NCBI GenBank assembly: GCA_902764915.1
Contig: CACWXY010000045.1
Span: 1 to 32,503 of the forward strand
Reading direction: 5' to 3'
From: an uncultured Eubacteriales bacterium
GTDB taxonomy: Bacteria > Bacillota > Clostridia > Christensenellales > Aristaeellaceae
DNA length: 32,503 nucleotides
Shown here: one piece after another, positions 26,591 through 32,503 of the stretch
Layout: each line of letters begins with the position of its first letter
How positions within the stretch are numbered: the stretch's first letter is position 1
Position numbers and translations under genes: made by a program
Notes under the pieces: model-generated
What the model was told of the DNA's origin: nothing
Seen by the model: the letters and a program-made list of their open reading frames with translations, nothing else
The model's database searches: none

Positions 26591-28435
26591 ATGCAGGCGT
26601 TTCAGGAAGAGGAGTATACCAAACGACTGGACATGGGCCTGTGGAAGCGGCTGGTTCTGCTGGCCAGGCCTTATTGGATTCACCTGGTCGGGATCGGTCT
26701 GCTGATGGCGGTCAGTGCTGTTTTGGACGTGTATCTCCCCATGATGAATGCAAGGGCGATAGATGAGTTTATTGCCAGAAAGACAACGGATGGGCTGACC
26801 GCTTTTGTCATAGAGTATATTGTACTGGTACTTTTGCAGGTAGCTACCATATTTGCGTTTCTTCTTTTATGCGGGGTTGTGGAGACAGGTGTCTGCTACC
26901 GTATACGGAAACTGGGCTTTCAGAAACTGCAGGAGCTTTCCTTCTCCTATTATGACCGGATGCCAGTCGGCTCACTGATGAGCCGGCTGACCAATGATAC
27001 CCAGCGAATGGGGGATACGATTGCCTGGTCTATACTGGACCTGCTTTATGGCGCGTTTTATCTGGTCTCCTGCGGGATCCAGATGCTGCGCCTGAATACC
27101 ATGCTTGGCGTGGTGGTGCTTCTCGTGCTTCCGCCGCTGGCTCTTCTTTCGTTCTATTTCCAGCGGGAGATACTTTCGTCTTATCGCCAGGTGCGCAGGC
27201 GCAACAGTCAATTGACTGGCGCGTTTAATGAAGGCATTCATGGTGCGGGAACCACAAAGACACTGGTACGTGAAGAAATGAACCGTGAAGAATTTCATGA
27301 GATTGCCGACGGCATGCGCGTATCCTCCGTGCGGGCGGCAAGCCTGTCTGCGCTGTTCCTGCCGCTGGTAGTGAGCCTGGGAAGTCTGGCGACTGCTGTG
27401 GTGCTGTGGAAAGGCGGGGAACAGGTACTTGCGCTGGAAGCGGGACTTGGCGGAATGACAGTCGGTGTACTGCAGGTATTTATCAACTATTCCGTAAACT
27501 TCTTCGGCCCTGTGCGCGATATTGCCCGCGTGTTTGCGGAAATGCAGTCAGCACAGGCGGCCGCAGAACGCGTTCTGACACTCCTGGAGACCGAGCCCGA
27601 AATCCGTGACAGGGAAGATGTTATAGAGAAGTACGGGGATGTCTTCCACCCCCGGTGCGAGAACTGGGAGCCCATTCGTGGTGATGTAGAGTTTTCCCAT
27701 GTATCCTTTCAGTACACAGAAGGGGAAAAAGTACTGGATGATTTCTGCCTTTCCGTACATGCCGGACAGACGATTGCGCTGGTCGGGGAAACGGGCTCTG
27801 GAAAAAGCACCATTGTGAATCTTCTGTGTCGGTTCTATGAGCCGACGCAGGGAGAAATCCGGATTGATCAGGTGGACTATCGGGAGCGCAGTCAGATGTG
27901 GCTGCAGTCCAGTCTGGGGTATGTTCTGCAGTCACCGCACCTGTTTTCGGGCACGATTGCGGACAATATCCGCTACGGCTATCCGGAGGCTTCCCTGGAG
28001 AAAGTCACAAGAGCGGCGCGTACTGTTGGCGCTGATCTGTTTATCGAGGCTCTTCCCAAGGGTTATGAAACGGAAGTCGGTGAGGGTGGCAGTGGACTGT
28101 CAACCGGTCAGAAACAGCTGATTTCCTTTGCCAGGGCAATTCTGAAAAACCCGCGGATTTTTGTGCTGGACGAAGCGACCTCGTCAGTGGATACAGAGAC
28201 AGAAATGATGATCCAGAAAGCAATTCAGACCACACTGTCGGGACGTACAAGCTTTATCATTGCTCACCGGCTGTCCACAATCCGTTCGGCGGATCAGATT
28301 CTGGTGATTGAGGGCGGTAAAATTGCCGAAAGCGGGACACATCGGGAACTGATTGCCAGAAAGGGCATGTACTATACACTCTATACAAACCAGTTCCAGG
28401 ATGAGCAGGGACTGAGTCTCCTGGAAAATGCATAA
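26591..28435 (+). CDS. ABC exporter half-transporter, canonical ATP site (BmrD-like)
   Basis: A 614-residue partner subunit with six membrane helices and a nucleotide-binding domain. Walker A is GETGSGKST near residue 399. Walker B plus catalytic Glu is IFVLDEATSSVD near 527, fully canonical. Its signature is LSTGQKQ instead of LSGGQ, so it forms the degenerate site with the Asp-bearing partner. The split of canonical and degenerate parts between the two genes is exactly that of heterodimeric exporters. GGAGG lies about 9 nt before the ATG, overlapping the upstream stop region. A terminator follows. Confidence 0.94.
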   Translation: MQAFQEEEYTKRLDMGLWKRLVLLARPYWIHLVGIGLLMAVSAVLDVYLPMMNARAIDEFIARKTTDGLTAFVIEYIVLVLLQVATIFAFLLLCGVVETGVCYRIRKLGFQKLQELSFSYYDRMPVGSLMSRLTNDTQRMGDTIAWSILDLLYGAFYLVSCGIQMLRLNTMLGVVVLLVLPPLALLSFYFQREILSSYRQVRRRNSQLTGAFNEGIHGAGTTKTLVREEMNREEFHEIADGMRVSSVRAASLSALFLPLVVSLGSLATAVVLWKGGEQVLALEAGLGGMTVGVLQVFINYSVNFFGPVRDIARVFAEMQSAQAAAERVLTLLETEPEIRDREDVIEKYGDVFHPRCENWEPIRGDVEFSHVSFQYTEGEKVLDDFCLSVHAGQTIALVGETGSGKSTIVNLLCRFYEPTQGEIRIDQVDYRERSQMWLQSSLGYVLQSPHLFSGTIADNIRYGYPEASLEKVTRAARTVGADLFIEALPKGYETEVGEGGSGLSTGQKQLISFARAILKNPRIFVLDEATSSVDTETEMMIQKAIQTTLSGRTSFIIAHRLSTIRSADQILVIEGGKIAESGTHRELIARKGMYYTLYTNQFQDEQGLSLLENA

Positions 28436-28440
28436 ACATC

Positions 28441-28472
28441 GGCGGCATGACTGACAAGTGTGCCGCCTTTTT
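28441..28472 (+). terminator. Terminator of the ABC exporter operon
   Basis: GGCGGCA (28441-28447) and TGCCGCC (28461-28467) form a 7-bp stem followed by TTTTT (28468-28472). Confidence 0.85.
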
Positions 28473-28474
28473 GA

Positions 28475-28503
28475 TTGCACAGCCTGGTTTTTCATGCTAA
28501 GAT
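28475..28503 (+). promoter_or_regulatory. Promoter for mtnN and the SDR gene
   Basis: TTGCAC (28475-28480), 17-nt spacer, TAAGAT (28498-28503), with an extended -10 TG at 28495-28496. It follows directly on the ABC operon terminator. Confidence 0.72.
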
Positions 28504-28521
28504 GGGTACAGATCAAGCGTC

Positions 28522-28556
28522 GCGTCGTGGCAGGGTACATCAAAGTCTGCCGACGC
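28522..28556 (+). promoter_or_regulatory. Hairpin in the mtnN 5' leader
   Basis: GCGTCGTGGCAG (28522-28533) and CTGCCGACGC (28547-28556) form a 10-bp stem with a 2-nt bulge and 13-nt loop. It ends 12 nt before the ribosome binding site. I cannot match it to a known riboswitch class. Confidence 0.45.
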
Positions 28557-28581
28557 AGGAAAGAAACAGGAGGAACGCACT

Positions 28582-29271
28582 ATGATTGGTCTGATCGGTG
28601 CAATGAAGGTGGAGCTGGAAATGCTCCTGCACGAGATGGAGAACCCGGTGATTGAAGAAGAAGGCATGGATCGCTTTGCCTGTGGCAAGCTGTATGGACA
28701 GGATACGGTCATGTGTGTTTGCGGCCCTGGCAAGGTCAATGCAGCACTCAGCACGCAGCATATGATTCTGCGTTATCATCCGGACTGGATTCTGAACCTG
28801 GGCGTAGCCGGTTCCGGCGAGGTCGGCGTCAATATCGGCGATATGGTGATTGCATCCGCGGCTGTGCAGCATGACATGGACACGACTGCAATCGGTGATC
28901 CATTGGGCTTTGTGAGCAAGATTGGGCTGGTTGAGATTCCCTGCGACGCCGCGCTGCATGAGCGGCTGGTAGCTGCTGCTGAGGCGATTGATGGGCTGCA
29001 TGTGGTCGAGGGACTTGTTGCGACCGGCGATCAGTTTATTCATTCCGGTGAAGTGCGGGAGCGTATTCATAACCGGTTCCCCTGCAAGTGTGTGGAAATG
29101 GAAGGGGCCGCCGTGGCACATGCCTGCTATATGCATCACGTTCCATGCGGGATTGTGCGCTCCATTTCTGACGGCGCGAACGGACAGTCTGAGATGGATT
29201 ATCCCACCTTTGCCAACCTGGCTGCCATTCATGCGCAGCAGGTTGTAGAGAAACTGCTTAGAGGTATGTAA
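28582..29271 (+). CDS. mtnN: 5'-methylthioadenosine/S-adenosylhomocysteine nucleosidase
   Basis: A 229-residue nucleosidase that removes adenine from methylthioadenosine and S-adenosylhomocysteine, clearing methylation and polyamine by-products. Residues that match the E. coli catalytic set are E11 (GAMKVELEML), E174 in VEMEGAAVAH and D197 in RSISDGA. LNLGVAGSG and VATGDQFI are the conserved phosphorylase-fold segments. Length is normal. GGAGG lies 8 nt before the ATG. No luxS is adjacent. Its stop (TAA) shares its last base with the SDR start codon. Confidence 0.95.
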   Translation: MIGLIGAMKVELEMLLHEMENPVIEEEGMDRFACGKLYGQDTVMCVCGPGKVNAALSTQHMILRYHPDWILNLGVAGSGEVGVNIGDMVIASAAVQHDMDTTAIGDPLGFVSKIGLVEIPCDAALHERLVAAAEAIDGLHVVEGLVATGDQFIHSGEVRERIHNRFPCKCVEMEGAAVAHACYMHHVPCGIVRSISDGANGQSEMDYPTFANLAAIHAQQVVEKLLRGM

Positions 29272-30068
29272 TGACAATCCTTGTAAGCGGCGCGTCCTCC
29301 GGTCTTGGTTACCATACAGCATGTGCTGCCGTGCACTGCGGGCATACGGTTATCGCCGGTGCCCGCTCCTTTGCAAAGGGCGAAAAGAATGGCATGTACA
29401 CCTATCCTCTGGATGTGACGGACGCAGACAGCATCAGCGCATTTGCTGATTATGCCAAAAGCCTGTCCTCTCATATCGATGCGGTCATTCACTGTGCCGG
29501 AATTCTGGTCCTTGGCAGTACGGAGGAGACGACAGTGGAAGCCTACCAGAAAGTCCTGGATACGGATTTTCTGGGCATGGTTCGTCTGAATCAGGCCCTG
29601 CTTCCGCTTTTCCGCGCACAGAAAGCGGGACGCATTATTATGTTTTCCTCCATTAACGGACTTCTGGGCATTCCGTTTCAGAGCGCGTATACGGCGGCGA
29701 AGCATGCCGTGGAAGGCTATGCGGAGTGTTTGGCGATGGAAACCCATGATTTTGGGGTTCAGGTCTGTCTGATTGAACCGGGGGATCACAGGAGCGGTTC
29801 GCAGCATACCCGGCTGCGCGCGGATATTGAAAGCAGCTCGCCTTATGCTGCCATGGCCAAGAAAGGAACAGACAGGATTCACTGGGATGAAACGCATGGT
29901 TCGGATCCGGCAAAGCTTGGGCGTAAAGTCATCAGTATTCTGGAAAAGCGGCATATGCCGATGCGCCGGTGCATTGCCAAGCCGGATCAGCATCTGGCGG
30001 TTGTCCTGCACGATCTTCTTCCTGGCCGGCTGAACAGCTGGATACTCCGCAGGTATTATCTCTCGTGA
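29271..30068 (+). CDS. Short-chain dehydrogenase/reductase (classical SDR)
   Basis: A 265-residue NAD(P)-dependent oxidoreductase. The cofactor glycine motif is SGASSGLG (6-13). D48 (PLDVTD) and HCAG (74-77, for the usual NNAG) follow. The catalytic triad is S127, Y140 and K144 (SAYTAAK). After the substrate loop the C-terminal part resembles SDRs acting on lipids, retinoids or steroids (LIEPGDHRSG), but the substrate cannot be fixed. It overlaps mtnN by one base, so the two are translationally coupled. No clear terminator follows. Confidence 0.9.
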   Translation: MTILVSGASSGLGYHTACAAVHCGHTVIAGARSFAKGEKNGMYTYPLDVTDADSISAFADYAKSLSSHIDAVIHCAGILVLGSTEETTVEAYQKVLDTDFLGMVRLNQALLPLFRAQKAGRIIMFSSINGLLGIPFQSAYTAAKHAVEGYAECLAMETHDFGVQVCLIEPGDHRSGSQHTRLRADIESSSPYAAMAKKGTDRIHWDETHGSDPAKLGRKVISILEKRHMPMRRCIAKPDQHLAVVLHDLLPGRLNSWILRRYYLS

Positions 30069-30133
30069 TGAATTTCGTGGTGAACGCATGGATGTTTTTT
30101 TCCGGTATGCATATAGGGAAAAGCGATTGGCAG

Positions 30134-30162
30134 TTGTCAGAATGCATGCTCTTTGCTAAAAT
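30134..30162 (+). promoter_or_regulatory. Promoter for the pseudo-receiver and SPFH genes
   Basis: TTGTCA (30134-30139), 17-nt spacer, TAAAAT (30157-30162), with an extended -10 TG at 30154-30155. The gene starts about 80 nt downstream. Confidence 0.75.
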
Positions 30163-30248
30163 TTTACCGATCATTCGACGCTGAGGAGGCATACCATCTC
30201 CACCGGTCTGCCTATCAGGAACGACGAATGGGAGAATGGAGGGACAGG

Positions 30249-31079
30249 ATGTATCGACTCTTGTTGGTGACCGACCGCCAGGCGGTGCGGGATACCTTTT
30301 CCGGAATTCCATCATGGGAGGCACTGGGATTTAAGGTGCCACGTATGATGGATAGCTGTGAGAGCGCTATGGATTGTCTTTCAAGGCATCATGCAGATGT
30401 GATTGCGGTGAATCTGGAGGAAGAGGAAAGAATACGACTGTTCAAGGCATTGGACGCTTATCCGCATCTGCCTATTATGATGGCCAGTGAGAACCCTGAG
30501 GAAACATTGCGCAATCTGAAGGAAGCTGAACAGGTACTGGGCATTCTTCATCTGGATTATTCCAATGATCCGCAGGATATGGAAACTCAAATGCTTCTGG
30601 CACGGCACGACTTCTTCCGGCACTTCTTTGCCGAGGGATGTACAGACGAGGCGAAGATTCGCAGAAAACTGCGTCTTATGCGATCTCGGATGGATCCTGA
30701 CCGGAGGTGCGTGGTGATACAGCTGGAAGTGGAAGGTATCGCCGATTATCTGGAAAGCCGTTGGCATTATGGCGTAGACCGACTGGAAGTGGCGATCCGT
30801 AATATCTTCGGTGCGCAGGAACATGGTGTGCGTATGCTGCTGTCCATGTCCAATGATGATACAGCCTATATTGTCGCCTGTCCCATGCTGGGAACGCCTT
30901 CGATTGAAGATGAAGCTCTGCTTCAGATGACGGAGGAACATACTGCCAGCGGGATCAGCCATGTGGAGGACTATATCGGGCTGCGAATTCGGAAAAAGGA
31001 TACTGTGATTTTGAATAGTTTACTGGAACTGCCTGCTGCGACACGGAAAATGCACGCGCAGGATCAGTTCAGTGCATAA
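30249..31079 (+). CDS. Receiver-like protein lacking the phospho-acceptor Asp
   Basis: A 276-residue protein. The N-terminal 120 residues look like a response regulator receiver domain: first strand YRLLLVTDRQAV, second helix SCESAMDCLSRH, third strand ADVIAVNLEEEE. The acceptor Asp expected after the third strand is Asn (N55), and only one acidic residue (D9) remains of the usual pair, so it is probably not phosphorylated. The C-terminal part (LRLMRSRMDPDRRCVVIQLEVEG ... DDTAYIVACPM, abbreviated) resembles the middle region of YesN-type regulators, but no DNA-binding helix-turn-helix follows. The ATG at 30249 has GGAGGGA upstream; a longer form from 30228 is possible. Function unknown; it precedes the SPFH gene by 36 nt. 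Confidence 0.72.
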   Translation: MYRLLLVTDRQAVRDTFSGIPSWEALGFKVPRMMDSCESAMDCLSRHHADVIAVNLEEEERIRLFKALDAYPHLPIMMASENPEETLRNLKEAEQVLGILHLDYSNDPQDMETQMLLARHDFFRHFFAEGCTDEAKIRRKLRLMRSRMDPDRRCVVIQLEVEGIADYLESRWHYGVDRLEVAIRNIFGAQEHGVRMLLSMSNDDTAYIVACPMLGTPSIEDEALLQMTEEHTASGISHVEDYIGLRIRKKDTVILNSLLELPAATRKMHAQDQFSA

Positions 31080-31115
31080 TGACATGAGTCTTATTGGGAA
31101 AGGAAGGATTCAAGT

Positions 31116-32168
31116 ATGGGCATTCTGAATATGGTAAAAGGCCAGCTGATCGATGTGATCGAGTGGACCGACAGCTCCAAGGACACGATCGTTCATAAGT
31201 ACGACATGAACGGCAAGGAAATCATGATGGGCGCACAGCTTACCGTGCGGGAAAGCCAGGTGGCGATCTTTGTCAACGAAGGACAGCTGGCGGATATTTT
31301 CCAGCCGGGCCGTTATGAGCTGCAAACCAGCAATATGCCCATCCTGACTGCCTTGAAGTCCTGGAAGTATGGCTTTAACAGTCCCTTTAAAGCGGACGTT
31401 TACTTTATCAATACCCGTCAGTTCCTGGACTGCAAGTGGGGAACCGCGAATCCGGTCATGATGCGTGACACGGAGTTTGGTGTCATCCGTCTGCGCGCAT
31501 TTGGCAACTATGCGTTCCGCGTTACAGACCCGGAAACACTCCTGAAGGAATGCTTCGGGACTGCGTCCACCTATTCGGTCTCTGATATCGAGAATCAGAT
31601 CAAGCGTACGGTTGTCTCCTCTCTGTCCGATGCGATTGCGGAGAGCAAGATTCCGGCGTTGGATCTGGCAGCCAATTATGATGAGTTGGCGAATTATTCG
31701 ATGCAGATGGTGAATCCCAAGATTGCAAACCTTGGCGTACAGGTGACTGCATTCGTAATAGAGAATATTTCCCTGCCCGAAGAAGTGGAAAAGGCGATGG
31801 ATCGCCGGACGTCCATGGGTGTGGTTGGCGATCTGAACAAGTATACCCAGTATCAGGCAGCGGAGAGCATGAGGGAAGCTGCACAGAATGGGAACAGTTT
31901 CGCGGGTACCGGAATCGGCATGGGTGCGGGCATGGCGATGGGACAGATGTTTAATCAGGCCATGCAGCCTGTTGCACAGCCTGCCGCGCAGGCCGCTCCG
32001 CAGACAGCCGGTTTCTGCCCTGCGTGTGGCCAGCCCCTGACAGCAGGCGCCAAATTCTGCTCCAACTGCGGGCAGAAACTCAATACACAGCCGGTATGCC
32101 CCGGGTGCGGACAGCCTGTAGATGCCAATGCCAAGTTCTGCATGAACTGCGGAACCAAACTGCAGTAA
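31116..32168 (+). CDS. SPFH-domain protein with two C-terminal zinc ribbons
   Basis: A 350-residue protein of the YdjI-like SPFH (virion core) family. The SPFH domain spans about residues 20-235 (ESQVAIFVNEGQLADIFQPG; KIANLGVQVTAFVIENISLP). A helical stretch and a Gly/Met/Ala-rich linker (about 265-298) follow. Two zinc ribbons end the protein: CPACG...CSNCG (301-318) and CPGCG...CMNCG (328-345), eight Cys in all. There is no transmembrane segment. In B. subtilis YdjI acts with PspA/YdjGH at the membrane under stress; a similar scaffold or membrane-stress role is an inference. AAAGGAAGG lies about 7 nt before the ATG. It is probably co-transcribed with the pseudo-receiver gene. Confidence 0.9.
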   Translation: MGILNMVKGQLIDVIEWTDSSKDTIVHKYDMNGKEIMMGAQLTVRESQVAIFVNEGQLADIFQPGRYELQTSNMPILTALKSWKYGFNSPFKADVYFINTRQFLDCKWGTANPVMMRDTEFGVIRLRAFGNYAFRVTDPETLLKECFGTASTYSVSDIENQIKRTVVSSLSDAIAESKIPALDLAANYDELANYSMQMVNPKIANLGVQVTAFVIENISLPEEVEKAMDRRTSMGVVGDLNKYTQYQAAESMREAAQNGNSFAGTGIGMGAGMAMGQMFNQAMQPVAQPAAQAAPQTAGFCPACGQPLTAGAKFCSNCGQKLNTQPVCPGCGQPVDANAKFCMNCGTKLQ

Positions 32169-32180
32169 TCGGAGAGAGAA

Positions 32181-32200
32181 AAGCGCGCTTTGACGCGCTT
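32181..32200 (+). terminator. Hairpin after the SPFH gene
   Basis: AAGCGCG (32181-32187) and CGCGCTT (32194-32200) form a 7-bp stem with a 6-nt loop, without a T-run. It may aid the stronger terminator that follows. Confidence 0.5.
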
Positions 32201-32229
32201 ATGGAATCCAGTTTTACATAGCTGATTGA

Positions 32230-32255
32230 GGCGTGACGCTTGTCGCGCCTTTTTT
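32230..32255 (+). terminator. Rho-independent terminator of the SPFH operon
   Basis: GGCGTGAC (32230-32237) and GTCGCGCC (32242-32249) pair over 8 bp with one G-U. The loop is GCTT, and six T follow (32250-32255). Confidence 0.9.
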
Positions 32256-32414
32256 CTGTGTATCCAATATTGAATATGCCATGCGGCAGATGACAGGATC
32301 TATTCTTGCTTCTGGTGAGCAGCTGATGCATGTTTTTCGCTTTACGCGTCTTCGTATAATCCTCTCCGGGCATGACCTGGCAGACTATGGCAGACATGTG
32401 ACTGAAAAATAAAA
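32256..32414. other. Gap with no gene
   Basis: No gene is supported in the 335 bases after the SPFH stop. Apart from the terminators and the terminal repeat, there is only a TATAAT at 32355-32360, without a good -35 box. Confidence 0.5.
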
Positions 32415-32489
32415 AGAAAAGTTGCGCCGTGATAGACCCAAAACAAATAAGTTGCGCTAAACTGATACACTCAGTGGCGCAACTTTTCT
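32415..32489. repeat. Repeated GTTGCGC motif forming alternative stems
   Basis: AGAAAAGTTGCGCC (32415-32428) is the exact reverse complement of GGCGCAACTTTTCT (32476-32489). A third copy, AAGTTGCGC (32449-32457), also pairs with the right arm (32477-32485) and is extended by ACTGA/TCAGT (32461-32465, 32471-32475) around a TACAC loop. TTTTCTG follows the right arm, so the inner form looks like a terminator. It could also be a mobile-element end cut by the window. Confidence 0.7.
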
Positions 32490-32503
32490 GATTTGAAGCA
32501 CTC

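Noticed and set aside
32080..32397. Minus-strand 105-codon frame at the right end
   Set aside because: It runs back through two terminator hairpins and into the SPFH gene and has no ribosome binding site.

Overview
The window is a gene-dense bacterial chromosome segment of moderately high GC. Several features point to an anaerobic, fermentative Firmicute of the Clostridia: AGGAGG-type ribosome binding sites, sigma-A promoters, an ECF sigma/anti-sigma pair, an F-type ATP synthase whose c subunit carries the Na+ 'two-carboxylate' signature, a domain-permuted family 3 glycosidase, and a secreted multi-SH3 protein with Thr/Pro/Ala linkers. A rumen or gut lineage, possibly near Christensenellales, is a guess from gene content. 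No phage, IS transposase, CRISPR array, rRNA or tRNA was found.

Layout. Positions 1-478 hold a hairpin and no convincing gene. An esterase (479-1246, +) converges on an anti-sigma gene that is coupled to an ECF sigma gene broken by an in-frame TGA (minus strand, 1348-3080). A minus-strand operon runs from a promoter near 6930: lgt, a cytoplasmic serine hydrolase, recX and a GNAT acetyltransferase. It diverges from upp (7032-7661, +). The two promoters share one perfect palindrome whose arms contain both -35 boxes. argH (minus) diverges from the ATP synthase operon atpZ-I-B-E-F-H-A-G-D-C (9353-16551). After its terminator come a GDSL/SGNH esterase, a secreted seven-module SH3 protein and the permuted GH3 glycosidase.

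The right third holds a small minus-strand hypothetical gene, a tandem GT2 glycosyltransferase overlapping a class A beta-lactamase-like protein, and then the most notable locus. There a strong promoter drives a 21-codon leader peptide ORF and an intrinsic terminator, followed by two ABC exporter half-transporters with complementary degenerate and canonical ATP sites. This resembles the ribosome-mediated attenuation of bmrBCD in Bacillus subtilis, but the leader sequence is one I do not recognise. mtnN and an overlapping SDR gene follow, then a pseudo-receiver protein and an SPFH/double zinc-ribbon protein. The right edge has two hairpins and a repeated 9-14 bp motif that forms alternative stems.

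Main themes are ion-coupled energetics (ATP synthase), envelope biology (Lgt, SH3, GT2, serine hydrolases, ABC export), salvage and biosynthesis (upp, argH, mtnN), and plant-glycan use (GH3, esterases).
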